From: Parapedobacter lycopersici
GTDB taxonomy: Bacteria; Bacteroidota; Bacteroidia; Sphingobacteriales; Sphingobacteriaceae
Assembly (NCBI RefSeq): GCF_024643285.1
Contig: NZ_JAMSLW010000003.1
Coordinates: forward strand, 62,001-126,000
DNA: 64,000 nucleotides
Direction: 5' to 3'
Both the position numbers and the translations under genes were made by a program. Each line of letters opens with the position of its first letter. Within the stretch, counting starts at the first letter, position 1. Below the pieces are notes generated by a model that was not told where the DNA came from, ran no database searches, and saw nothing but the letters and a program-made list of their open reading frames with translations. Below are positions 36,513-45,535 of this stretch, one piece after another.

Positions 36513-38099
36513 ATGAGAAAGAAATTAGTACCGTCAAAAGGAAAAAGCATATTTATACTTTGCCTATTGGCTATGGTGGTCGGTTGTACCAAGAACTTTG
36601 AAGACATCAATACCGATCCGACCCGGTTGGTCTCCCTTGAGCCGGAAGACATCCGGAGACTGTTTTCGAATGCACTTTATAATGGTGTTGCCGCTCCGGA
36701 CGGGGCACCTCGTTTTCAGACCGGACAGAACTTATTTGCCGATCAATATGCGCAATATTACGCCGGTACGCAGACAGCCTTTGCCTCCCACCGTTATTCG
36801 ATTGTGCAGAACTGGGTACAGGATCATTGGATTAACACGTATATCGCAACCATGCCTTCCCTGTATTTTATCGTCAATGAAACGGCTGGCGGTGATTTCC
36901 CCACGTTAAATGCCATTGCCCGGATCTGGAAAGTGTTTGTACTCCACCGCACAACGGATTATTTTGGCCCGATTCCCTATTCGCAAATCGGCTCGACGGA
37001 AAAAACCATCGCCTATGACGACCAGCGGGACATTTACTTCGATTTTTTTAAGGAGCTGGATGAAGCAACAGCGACATTGAGCAGCAACCTCGACCGGCCT
37101 TCCTATGGCGAGCAGGATTTGATCTATGGCGGGGATAATGCGCTATGGCTGAAATTTGCCAATACACTGCGGCTGCGGCTGGCGCTGCGTATTTCACAGG
37201 CGGAACCGGAAAAAGCGAAACAGGAAGCCGAAACGGCTGTGGCAAATGGTGTATTGACGGATTTTTCGGAAGATGCTTACCTGGCTGTTTCGACCAATAA
37301 CGTGAATCAATTGGCGTATATCTCCGGATGGAACGAATTCCGGATGAGCGCAGCCATGGAAAGCCTGTTGACGGGATACAACGATCCGCGGCTTAGCCGG
37401 TATTTCCAGCCGGCGGTGTTGACCGGAGAATACAAAGGGGTGCGCAATGGAATGGTGCCGGCAGAGCAGATGCTGCCCCAAAACGACTATGACCACAGTT
37501 CAAATGTGGCCAGGCGGTTGATGCCTGAATCTATGGCAATTACGCCAATGTCGGTGATGTACTCCGCAGAAGCTTATTTCCTACGGGCGGAAGGTGCATT
37601 GAACGGCTGGAACATGGGTGGAACGGCTAAGGAATTGTATGAGCAGGGGATTATGATGTCTATGCGTACCAACGAAATTAACAACGCGGATGTGATTAAC
37701 GATTACATCAATGGAACAAGCCTGCCCGGGGCACCCGGCGGCTATTTCAATACGCCGGCGCTAACGGATATTCCGGTACAGTTTGCAACGAACCCTGAAA
37801 AACAGCGCGAACAGGTGCTGACGCAGAAATGGCTCGCGCTGTTTCCGGATGGGTATGAAGCCTGGGCCGAAGTACGGCGGTCGGGATACCCGAAATTGTA
37901 TGCGCTGGTCCACTCGGACAATCCGGATGTGCCGGCAAATACGATGATCCGCCGGATCCCGTTTGTTAATTATGACCGCGACCGTAACGGGCCGGCCGTA
38001 ACGGCGGCTGAGTCGTTGCTAAGCGGCCCGGACAATGCGGCTACCCCGCTGTGGTGGGATACAAATGGAACAATCACATTAGTGGGCGAAGTTAACTAA
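36513..38099 (+). CDS. SusD/RagB-type outer-membrane lipoprotein 2
   Basis: A 528-residue lipoprotein, the SusD-like lid of receptor 2. The signal peptide ends LAMVVGC and is followed by TKNFEDINTDPTRL. Features include LNAIARIWKVFVLHRTTDYFGPIPYSQIG, LWLKFANTLRLRLALRISQ, MYSAEAYFLRAEGALNGWNMGG and KWLALFPDGYEAWAEVRRSGYPKL, all SusD-like. It is 35 bases downstream of susC2, and the CBM9-like gene starts 8 bases after its stop. It is a close paralogue of SusD 3. Confidence 0.94.
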   Translation: MRKKLVPSKGKSIFILCLLAMVVGCTKNFEDINTDPTRLVSLEPEDIRRLFSNALYNGVAAPDGAPRFQTGQNLFADQYAQYYAGTQTAFASHRYSIVQNWVQDHWINTYIATMPSLYFIVNETAGGDFPTLNAIARIWKVFVLHRTTDYFGPIPYSQIGSTEKTIAYDDQRDIYFDFFKELDEATATLSSNLDRPSYGEQDLIYGGDNALWLKFANTLRLRLALRISQAEPEKAKQEAETAVANGVLTDFSEDAYLAVSTNNVNQLAYISGWNEFRMSAAMESLLTGYNDPRLSRYFQPAVLTGEYKGVRNGMVPAEQMLPQNDYDHSSNVARRLMPESMAITPMSVMYSAEAYFLRAEGALNGWNMGGTAKELYEQGIMMSMRTNEINNADVINDYINGTSLPGAPGGYFNTPALTDIPVQFATNPEKQREQVLTQKWLALFPDGYEAWAEVRRSGYPKLYALVHSDNPDVPANTMIRRIPFVNYDRDRNGPAVTAAESLLSGPDNAATPLWWDTNGTITLVGEVN

Positions 38100-38107
38100 C
38101 CAACGCG

Positions 38108-38890
38108 ATGCCTGGTGTAAGCCTGTATTTAAACCGATTTGTTCAGCTGGTATTCGTTATATTGTCCATCGGGCCGGTGAACGCCATCCCCGCCACGGGT
38201 GTGTCTGATGACGTACCACTGTCCGTACCGAAAGTCGAGGATTTCGAACTAACCGGAACGGGCAGCCACCCGGTATGGGAAGCGGTTTCCTGGCAGTCCA
38301 TGACAAAACTGGATGACGGTGGGACAGCCTATGCGAGTAAATTTAAAATCTGCTATTCCAACACGGGAATTTACGTGCTGTTTGAAGGGGAGGACCGCCG
38401 CATCACAACGGTTTACGACGAAGACTTCGGTGAACTGTGGAACGGTGATGTTTTTGAAGTTTTCTTTCACCCGGATACCGATATAAACCTGTCTGGTAGT
38501 AAGAACGGTATGGCAGTTTCGTATGTTGAATATGAAATTAATCCGTTGAACAGGGAGCTGGTACTTTTTATCAGCCGGAAGGATGGGCAAACCCGTTCGG
38601 GTTTTCCCGAACGATATGAAGGGGCCCGCCGGGTAAGGAAAGCCGTAAACGTGGCTTTACCATCAAGCGGAGCGGAAGGTGAAATTGTAGGCTGGTCGGC
38701 GGAAATGTATTTTCCGTTTACCTTATTGGCAGATGGCGGCCATACGGTACCCGTGAGCGGTACCGTATGGCATGCCAATTTCTGCCGGATAGACTACGAT
38801 TCAGGTACACAGGTGAAATGGTCATGGACACCGGGGATTAAACATTCCTTTCACGAGCTGGCTGCATTTTTAACGATAACTTTTGAATGA
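38108..38890 (+). CDS. Exported CBM9-like protein of the SusC2D2 operon
   Basis: A 260-residue protein with a signal peptide (FVQLVFVILSIGPVNA) and one carbohydrate-binding family 9-like/DOMON-like sandwich: VPKVEDFELTGTGSHPVWEAVSW, FKICYSNTGIYVLFEGEDRRIT, WNGDVFEVFFHPD, YVEYEINPLNRELVLFI and GWSAEMYFPFTLL. It starts 8 bases after susD2, so it is certainly in the same operon. The family binds saccharides or small ligands; with no glycan enzyme nearby the ligand remains open. It may be an accessory surface or periplasmic binder for the substrate imported by receptor 2. Confidence 0.85.
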   Translation: MPGVSLYLNRFVQLVFVILSIGPVNAIPATGVSDDVPLSVPKVEDFELTGTGSHPVWEAVSWQSMTKLDDGGTAYASKFKICYSNTGIYVLFEGEDRRITTVYDEDFGELWNGDVFEVFFHPDTDINLSGSKNGMAVSYVEYEINPLNRELVLFISRKDGQTRSGFPERYEGARRVRKAVNVALPSSGAEGEIVGWSAEMYFPFTLLADGGHTVPVSGTVWHANFCRIDYDSGTQVKWSWTPGIKHSFHELAAFLTITFE

Positions 38891-38931
38891 CACGTACTCC
38901 ATACACGACGGATAACGACAATAACTGGAGC

Positions 38932-38962
38932 TATCCACTTTTTTCCTAGTCATGTGTCTTTA
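38932..38962 (+). promoter_or_regulatory. ECF-type promoter copy 3 (susC3D3)
   Basis: TATCCAC at 38932-38938 and TGTGTCTTTA at 38953-38962, again 21 bases between starts. It follows the CBM9-like gene and precedes a 230-base leader. Confidence 0.75.
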
Positions 38963-39095
38963 GAAGTGTAATCCGGATAGACCTAAATGCCTTATAGGCA
39001 AGTATCGGATTGGCAATTAAAACTTCAATTTGGAAAGGAGACTAAATTATAGGGAAAGAATACAAAACCAATTTTTGCTTGGGTTGCCAAAAAAA

Positions 39096-39141
39096 CCGGG
39101 TGGCGTTGCTCCGCCTCCCGGTCCGTGTTCATCAGATGAAC
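39096..39141 (+). promoter_or_regulatory. Two-hairpin leader of susC3
   Basis: Hairpin 1: CCGGG(T)GGCG (39096-39105), loop TTGCTC, CGCC(T)CCCGG ending 39121. Hairpin 2: GTTCATC (39127-39133), a single A, GATGAAC (39135-39141). Stem bases differ from copies 1 and 2 while the pairing is kept, and the loop TTGCTC is the same as in copy 1. Confidence 0.6.
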
Positions 39142-39197
39142 ATATGGGGTAACTAACGAACCAATAGAAATCAAGTTATTAATTAAACCCAATTCAA

Positions 39198-42100
39198 ATG
39201 TATAAACTTTTTACTGCAAAACATTGCAGAAAGACAATTTTCTATTCATCTAAATTTCTGCTGACCATGAAGGCCACCGTGTTATTTACTCTTGTCTTTA
39301 TGCAAGTGGCGATAGCAAGCCGGGGTCAGCATATTAGTATTGAAGTGACGCGTGCACCTATTGAAAAAGTGTTGTACCGTCTTTCTCAGCAGTGCGGGTA
39401 TGATTTTATCTATGATGCAAAGCTAATGGAAGCAGTAGGTCCGGTAACCTTATCGGTGGAGAACGAACCGCTTGAATCGGTGTTGCAACAGTGTTTCGCG
39501 GGGCAAGGCTTTACGTTCGTTTTTAATGACGATAAGACGGTTGTGATCAAGAAGCCGGAAGTGCGTGTGCCTGGCATGATGCAGCAAACGGTGATTACGG
39601 GCCGTGTTACTGATTCGCTTGGACAGCCTTTACAAGGCGTTACTATTTCGATAAAGGGAACGTCAAGGGGAACGGCAACCAATGCCAGTGGAGCCTTTGA
39701 AATCAATGCAGCATCGGGCCAGACACTCGTTTTTAGTAATATTGGCTATGAACAAAAAGAAGTATCGTTGGGCAGTCAACAAACGATAACAGTTGTATTG
39801 ATACCGACGTATTCAGATCTTGAGGAGGTGGTTGTAACTGCGCTTGGTATTACACGAGAGAAAAAATCGCTATCCTATTCCGCACAGAATATCTCGTCCG
39901 ATGATGTCAGCCAAGCGAAGGAAACCAATGTGATCAACTCCTTACAGGGGAAGGTTGCCGGTCTTACGGTAACCCGGAATGCAACGGGCCCGGGCGGCGA
40001 ATCCAAGGTTCTGTTACGGGGTAACCGATCGATTACCAATAGCAATCAGCCATTATACATTGTGGATGGTGTGCCGTTGAATGGTGGTGTGGAGATGCTT
40101 AATGCTGACAATGTCGAAAGTATGACGGTGTTGAAGGGGGCATCTGCCGCTGCGTTGTACGGTAGTCAGGGGCAGAACGGTGCGATTATTATTACCACAA
40201 AGAAAGGGGTAGCCGGACAGACATTTGTAAACTATGTGGGTGGTGTTAACTTGGATCAGGCTGCCGTAATGCCCGAACTGCAATATGAATATGGACAGGG
40301 TGACGAAGGGATTTATAACGCCAGTTCCGAGAATAGCTGGGGACCGAAAACAGATGGTCAGCCGGTGACATTATGGAATGGTCATTCGGTGCCCTTTACC
40401 GGACAACCCGACCGCCTGCAGGATTTCTTCCGAACGGCCACAACGGTCAATAACTCCATCAGCATAAACGGGGGAGGAGAAGATATGCAGGCATTTTTTG
40501 CCTATGGCAATATGGCGGCACAGGGAATTATCCGCAACAATGACCTAATAAGGCATAATGTAGATCTTAAGATAGATAAGACGGTATTCTCCAAATTGAC
40601 CTTTTCAACGAAATTGACTTACATATACGAAGACGTAGACAACCGGGTATCACCAGGAGATGCCGGTACTTATGTGCTGCCGTCGATATACAGTGCCCCT
40701 GTGTCTATACCGCTGTCGGAGATGCAGGAATTCAACTACCTGGAAAACGGTATAGAAAAACAGAGTTACTGGAAACCGGGTTCTTCGGTGCTGCTAAACC
40801 CATACTGGGCGCTGAACCGGGTACTGAATTTCCAGAAGCGGGACCGGGTACTGGGCTTATTTTCGGTAAAGTATGATGTGAAGGATTGGTTAAACATCCA
40901 GCTTCGGGGAAGCATGGACAAGATCATTCAAAAATCCGATCGAAAAACATACGCTGACAGTTATTTTAGCCAGGTTGGTTCGAATTATCAATACGGTGAG
41001 AACAGAAGCCAAGCCATCAATATCGATGCGTTGCTCTCATTTAACCGGCCAATCGGGCCCCTATTCAATCTTTCGGGTAACGTAGGAGCTTCGCTGCAGG
41101 AAAGAAAGTATGAATCGATTTCAGGTGACGCTACGGGATTAAATAAGCCGAATTATTTCTTTATGGGCAATGCAAAAGCACCGATTGTTACTAATGCTTT
41201 TGGCAGGAGTCCCCGTGTGCAATCGTTATATGGGGTGGTTACATTAGCGTATCGTGATTTTCTTTTCTTGGATGTCACTGCCCGGAATGACTGGTCGTCG
41301 GCACTTCCGGCCGACCAGCAGTCTTATTTCTACCCGTCGCTGGGTTTGTCTGCCGTGGTTTCGGACATGATGACGATGCCGGCATGGATTTCCTACGGAA
41401 AGATACGGTTAACCTATGCTAATTCCGGATACGGCGGAACGGAATATTTGGATCGGAATTACTATTCGGTTGGACCGGGAGGTGCCATCATTACGCCAAC
41501 GGTACAGTCATTAGGTACGTATAAACCTGAATTGACAACGTCTTATGAAATCGGGCTCGATTGGCGTTTCTTTAATAACCGGCTTAATATTGACGCGACG
41601 TATTATAATACGGATACAAAAAATCAGCTGCTGCTAATCGGATTGCCCCCGGCAACATTATTTGATGAAAAATACATCAACGCCGGGCTGATCAGGAATA
41701 GTGGGGTGGAAGTTGCGGCCAATGTGGATATCGTGAGAAACAATGCGTTCCGCTGGAATGCCGCCGTGAATTATGCGAAGAATGTAAATAGGGTAGAGGA
41801 GTTGACTGAAAAAATGAAATCAGTGGTGCTTGCCGATGGCGATAACGTGTATTTAGTGATGGTTGAAGAGGGCAGGAGCTATGGAGATATGTACGTGCGC
41901 GGCTGGCAGACGGATGATCAGGGCCGCAAACTGGTAGAAGACGACGGTACACCGATTTTAACAGATGGACTGGACGTTTATATTGGGAATTACAATCCGG
42001 ATTATACACTGGGTTTAAGCAATTCATTTAACTATGGCGACTTTTCGCTGAGCTTCTTGATCGACCATCGCCAGGGCGGTGCCCTCATATCCGGTACACA

Positions 42101-42512
42101 GGCGTTAATCGATGCGTACGGTCATTCGAAGGAATCGTTAAACGGACGGGAAAATGGAATGGTGTTGGACGCCTACACGCGTGACGGCCAGCCGAACCAA
42201 CAGGCCATATCTGCACAAAAGTACTATAGCCTGATTGGTGGCCGCTATCCATCTGCTGGATTTTACAGCTATTCCGGTACCAACACGAGGCTCCGTGAGG
42301 TGGTGCTTGGTTACCAATTGCCGCAACGGTTGTTCAGCAACACGGTGGTAAAAAATATACGGTTGTCACTGGTCGGAAGGAACCTGTTCTTTTTCAGTCG
42401 GGAAGCCCCTGTCGATCCGGAAATCACCAGGGGGCTCAACGGCGAAGGAAGGGAATATGCATCGCTTCCGTCGACCAGGACCTTCGGGTTTAACCTCAAT
42501 GTGACATTCTAA
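39198..42512 (+). CDS. SusC/RagA-type TonB-dependent receptor 3, with STN domain
   Basis: A 1104-residue receptor with signal segment (FLLTMKATVLFTLVFMQVAIA), STN domain (ISIEVTRAPIEKVLYRLSQQ), carboxypeptidase-regulatory-like domain (TGRVTDSLGQPLQGVTISIKG), TonB-box region (EEVVVTALGITREKKSLS), plug (SMTVLKGASAAALYGSQGQNG) and a barrel ending FGFNLNVTF. It is the close paralogue of receptor 2, arising by duplication, and shares its leader structure. It is followed by its SusD partner 29 bases later. Confidence 0.95.
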   Translation: MYKLFTAKHCRKTIFYSSKFLLTMKATVLFTLVFMQVAIASRGQHISIEVTRAPIEKVLYRLSQQCGYDFIYDAKLMEAVGPVTLSVENEPLESVLQQCFAGQGFTFVFNDDKTVVIKKPEVRVPGMMQQTVITGRVTDSLGQPLQGVTISIKGTSRGTATNASGAFEINAASGQTLVFSNIGYEQKEVSLGSQQTITVVLIPTYSDLEEVVVTALGITREKKSLSYSAQNISSDDVSQAKETNVINSLQGKVAGLTVTRNATGPGGESKVLLRGNRSITNSNQPLYIVDGVPLNGGVEMLNADNVESMTVLKGASAAALYGSQGQNGAIIITTKKGVAGQTFVNYVGGVNLDQAAVMPELQYEYGQGDEGIYNASSENSWGPKTDGQPVTLWNGHSVPFTGQPDRLQDFFRTATTVNNSISINGGGEDMQAFFAYGNMAAQGIIRNNDLIRHNVDLKIDKTVFSKLTFSTKLTYIYEDVDNRVSPGDAGTYVLPSIYSAPVSIPLSEMQEFNYLENGIEKQSYWKPGSSVLLNPYWALNRVLNFQKRDRVLGLFSVKYDVKDWLNIQLRGSMDKIIQKSDRKTYADSYFSQVGSNYQYGENRSQAINIDALLSFNRPIGPLFNLSGNVGASLQERKYESISGDATGLNKPNYFFMGNAKAPIVTNAFGRSPRVQSLYGVVTLAYRDFLFLDVTARNDWSSALPADQQSYFYPSLGLSAVVSDMMTMPAWISYGKIRLTYANSGYGGTEYLDRNYYSVGPGGAIITPTVQSLGTYKPELTTSYEIGLDWRFFNNRLNIDATYYNTDTKNQLLLIGLPPATLFDEKYINAGLIRNSGVEVAANVDIVRNNAFRWNAAVNYAKNVNRVEELTEKMKSVVLADGDNVYLVMVEEGRSYGDMYVRGWQTDDQGRKLVEDDGTPILTDGLDVYIGNYNPDYTLGLSNSFNYGDFSLSFLIDHRQGGALISGTQALIDAYGHSKESLNGRENGMVLDAYTRDGQPNQQAISAQKYYSLIGGRYPSAGFYSYSGTNTRLREVVLGYQLPQRLFSNTVVKNIRLSLVGRNLFFFSREAPVDPEITRGLNGEGREYASLPSTRTFGFNLNVTF

Positions 42513-42541
42513 ATTACTCATCAATAATCTGACGAATTGTA

Positions 42542-44098
42542 ATGAAAACGATATCAATAAAAATTTTTAACACTTGTTTGATTGCGCTTGTGTTGGCGTT
42601 GTCAGCAGGTTGTACTAAAAATTATGAAGAATTAAATACTGATCCAAACCGGCTCGAATCACTCAATGCAGAGGATGTTAAAGGGTTGTTTACCAATGCA
42701 CTGTATTCGGGCATGTATTGCGGCAGGGGAGTTGACTATCAATATGCACAGGGTTTCTTTGCGGACCTGTTTGCACAGTATTCTGCCATTACGGCTACTT
42801 TTGACCCAACTGACCGGTATAATATTGCCCAGGAGTGGGTACAATACCAATGGGTAGCTACCTACACCCGGGCACTCCCCCCTTTGATGGCAATCATCAG
42901 GGAAACCGATGCACCGGAACCTGAAAGCCAGATTTTGAATGCTATAGCAAGGGTTTGGAAAGTATTTGTGATTCATCGGGCTACCGATTACTATGGCCCG
43001 ATCCCCTATTCCAAAATTGGGCAGGACACGTTGGTGGTGCATTATGACTCCCAAAAAGACATCTATTACGACCTGTTTAAGGAGTTAAAGGAAGCAACGG
43101 CGATTATTAAGGAGAACATCAGCATCCCTTCGTACGGGGATAAGGATATGATTTTTGGGGGCGATAACTCGAAATGGCTGAAGTTTGCTAATACGCTCCG
43201 CCTGCGCTTGGCGCTCCGGGTTGCTGATGTAGAGCCCGCGATGGCGCAGCAGGAAGCTGAAACGGCTGTGGCGGAAGGCGTGATGGCCGATCTTAGTGAC
43301 GATGCTTACCTAACTGTATCGCCAGTGAATTATAACGGGTTCAACCGTCAGTCCGGCTGGAATGAATTCCGGATGAGCGCTACCATGGAGAGCCTGTTGG
43401 TGGGCTATAATGATCCACGGCTGAGCAAGTACTGGCAACCGGCTATAAATACCGGCAAATATGCCAGTGTACGCAACGGAATGAATGTCGCGGAGATCGT
43501 AGCTGATGAAAACTCCCCGGATAATACTTCGGGCCCGAGCGACTATTTACTCCCGCAAAATCGTGGAACCACTCCGGCTACCGTCATGTATACCGCAGAG
43601 GCCTATTTCCTGAGAGCCGAAGGGACATTGCTGGGCTGGAATATGGCGGGTGACGCGAAGAGTCTGTATGAAAAAGGTATTGAACTATCCCTGCGTACCT
43701 GGAAAATCGAAGATGGCAACGTTATCCAGGCGTATATTAATGGGACGTCGTTACCGGCTGCTCCGGGGGGCTATTTCGATACGCCTGCGCTCACCGATAT
43801 CCCAGTACGTTTTTCCTCAGATCCGGAAGAACAAATGGAGCAAGTACAGACTCAAAAATGGCTGGCACTTTTTCCTGAAGGACATGAAGCCTGGGCCTCA
43901 ATAAGGCGGTCGGGCTATCCGAAGACCTATCCACTGATCCATTCCGATAATCCGAATGTTCCTGCTGATGAAGTCATCAGGCGCATTCCATTTTTGAATT
44001 ACGACCGGGACCGGAACGCGGAGGCTGTGGAAGCTGCGGTGGCGCTGCTGGACGGTCCGGATCATGCGGGAACGCGGTTATGGTGGGACATAAAATAA
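42542..44098 (+). CDS. SusD/RagB-type outer-membrane lipoprotein 3
   Basis: A 518-residue SusD-like lipoprotein. The signal peptide ends ALVLALSAGC and is followed by TKNYEELNTDPNRLES. It shares with SusD 2 the segments WKVFVIHRATDYYGPIPYSKIG, WLKFANTLRLRLALRVAD, MYTAEAYFLRAEGTLLGWNM and WLALFPEGHEAWASIRRSGYPK. It is the last transporter gene before the enzyme cluster, and the amidohydrolase gene starts about 160 bases downstream, so the enzymes may be read from the same transcript or from a nearby promoter. Confidence 0.94.
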   Translation: MKTISIKIFNTCLIALVLALSAGCTKNYEELNTDPNRLESLNAEDVKGLFTNALYSGMYCGRGVDYQYAQGFFADLFAQYSAITATFDPTDRYNIAQEWVQYQWVATYTRALPPLMAIIRETDAPEPESQILNAIARVWKVFVIHRATDYYGPIPYSKIGQDTLVVHYDSQKDIYYDLFKELKEATAIIKENISIPSYGDKDMIFGGDNSKWLKFANTLRLRLALRVADVEPAMAQQEAETAVAEGVMADLSDDAYLTVSPVNYNGFNRQSGWNEFRMSATMESLLVGYNDPRLSKYWQPAINTGKYASVRNGMNVAEIVADENSPDNTSGPSDYLLPQNRGTTPATVMYTAEAYFLRAEGTLLGWNMAGDAKSLYEKGIELSLRTWKIEDGNVIQAYINGTSLPAAPGGYFDTPALTDIPVRFSSDPEEQMEQVQTQKWLALFPEGHEAWASIRRSGYPKTYPLIHSDNPNVPADEVIRRIPFLNYDRDRNAEAVEAAVALLDGPDHAGTRLWWDIK

Positions 44099-44260
44099 TA
44101 AAGGAAATTAGGGTATGGCTACCGGTAGCAATAGCGCTATCTCCACCAATGTTCGTTGCAAGAATTAACCAGATTTTTAATATATAATTTGAACAACTAA
44201 ATGTGTAATTACAATTTAACCAACAAGCTTAGGTGGAAAAACGGAAACGTTAACAGATTG

Positions 44261-45520
44261 ATGTATAAATGGATATTATTCCCGTTGATCTGTTTATTTT
44301 CGATGTCCCTGGTAAAGGCCCAGGATATTGATCTGCTGTTGAAGGGCGGGCATGTCATCGATCCGAAGAACGGCATCAATGAGGTGATGGATGTTGCCGT
44401 AGCCGATGGGAAAATTTTCCAGGTTGCCAAAAACATCCCTGAATCATCGGCCAGGAAGACCATCGACGTAACGGGACTGTATGTAACCCCGGGACTGATC
44501 GATATGCATGCCCACGTGTTCAATGGAACCAACCCCATGTCCTACATCGCCGATGGGCACACGAGCGTGGCCCCGGATGGATTTTCCTTTCGGACGGGCG
44601 TAACAACCCTGGTCGATGCCGGATCATCCGGCTGGCGGAATTTCCGGGACTTTAAAGAACAGACCATCGACCGTTCGAGCACCCGGGTGCTGGCGTTCCT
44701 GAATATCGTAGGGATCGGGATGCTGGGCCGGTTTGAAGAGCAGGATGTCTCGGATATGAATCCGGTGATGACGGCCCATATGATCAAGGAACTTTTTCCG
44801 GATATTATCGTGGGTATTAAAGCCGCGCATTACTGGGGTGATTATACCCAGGTGGAGCGCGCTGTGGAAGCTGGAAACCTCGCCGGTGTGCCGGTAATGG
44901 TGGATTTTGGCGAGCACCAGCCCCCGCTTTCCATTGAAAAGCTCTTTATGGACATTCTCCGTCCGGGTGATGCGTTTACGCATACGTATTCTTATGGACC
45001 GAAAAACAGGGAAACGATCGTGGACGAAAAGGGTCATGTGAAGCCCTTCGTGTTTGAGGCCCAGAAGCGGGGAATTATTTTTGACGTTGGCCACGGCGGT
45101 GGGGCGTTTTCCTGGCGCCAGGCTATCCCTGCCACGCGCGATGGTTTTTGGGCTGATGTCATCAGCACCGACCTGCATACCCAAAGTATGAACGCGGCAA
45201 TGAAAGGACTGGATAACGTCATGTCCAAATTCCTGACGCTTGGTATGCCGCTTGAACAGGTTATCCTGAAAACGACGTGGCGCCCGGCGCAGGTAATCAG
45301 CCGGCCGGACCTCGGCCATTTAAGTGTGGGAAGCGAGGCTGACATCACGGTACTTAATCTGCGGGAAGGTAAGTTCGGGTTTTTGGACGTACGCGGTGTC
45401 ACCCTGGAAGGGGATAAGAAGCTGGAAGCTGAAATTACCATCCGTGCGGGCAGGGTTATGTGGGACCTGAATGGCCGTGCCGGCAGGAAATGGGACGATG
45501 CGATGATTCTCGAACAATAA
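44261..45520 (+). CDS. Exported amidohydrolase/deacetylase-type metallohydrolase 1
   Basis: About 419 residues from the ATG at 44261 (MYKWILFPLICLFSMSLVKAQ, a clear signal peptide); an upstream in-frame ATG at 44201 is less likely. This is an amidohydrolase-superfamily protein close to the EF_0837/AHA_3915-type amidohydrolase/deacetylase group: LLLKGGHVIDPKNGINE, the metal pair in PGLIDMHAHVFNG, the likely carbamylated Lys in IIVGIKAAHYWGD, His in FTHTYSYGPK and the acid in ISTDLHTQSM. Members cleave N-acyl or cyclic amides; the exact substrate is unknown. The export signal puts it in the periplasm. It is the first of a paralogous pair (16 bases before the second). Confidence 0.88.
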   Translation: MYKWILFPLICLFSMSLVKAQDIDLLLKGGHVIDPKNGINEVMDVAVADGKIFQVAKNIPESSARKTIDVTGLYVTPGLIDMHAHVFNGTNPMSYIADGHTSVAPDGFSFRTGVTTLVDAGSSGWRNFRDFKEQTIDRSSTRVLAFLNIVGIGMLGRFEEQDVSDMNPVMTAHMIKELFPDIIVGIKAAHYWGDYTQVERAVEAGNLAGVPVMVDFGEHQPPLSIEKLFMDILRPGDAFTHTYSYGPKNRETIVDEKGHVKPFVFEAQKRGIIFDVGHGGGAFSWRQAIPATRDGFWADVISTDLHTQSMNAAMKGLDNVMSKFLTLGMPLEQVILKTTWRPAQVISRPDLGHLSVGSEADITVLNLREGKFGFLDVRGVTLEGDKKLEAEITIRAGRVMWDLNGRAGRKWDDAMILEQ

Positions 45521-45535
45521 GTAAGCAGAATAACC

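Larger units (their letters stand above)
38891..39197 (+). other. Promoter and 5' leader of susC3 (307 bases without a gene)
   Basis: The region holds the third ECF-type promoter (38932-38962). It also has a hairpin AATCCG-(G)-ATA with TATCGGATT, which encloses a smaller GCC-TTATA-GGC, then AAAGGAGACTAA (shared with the susC1 leader) and the two-hairpin leader. No coding sequence was found. Confidence 0.65.
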
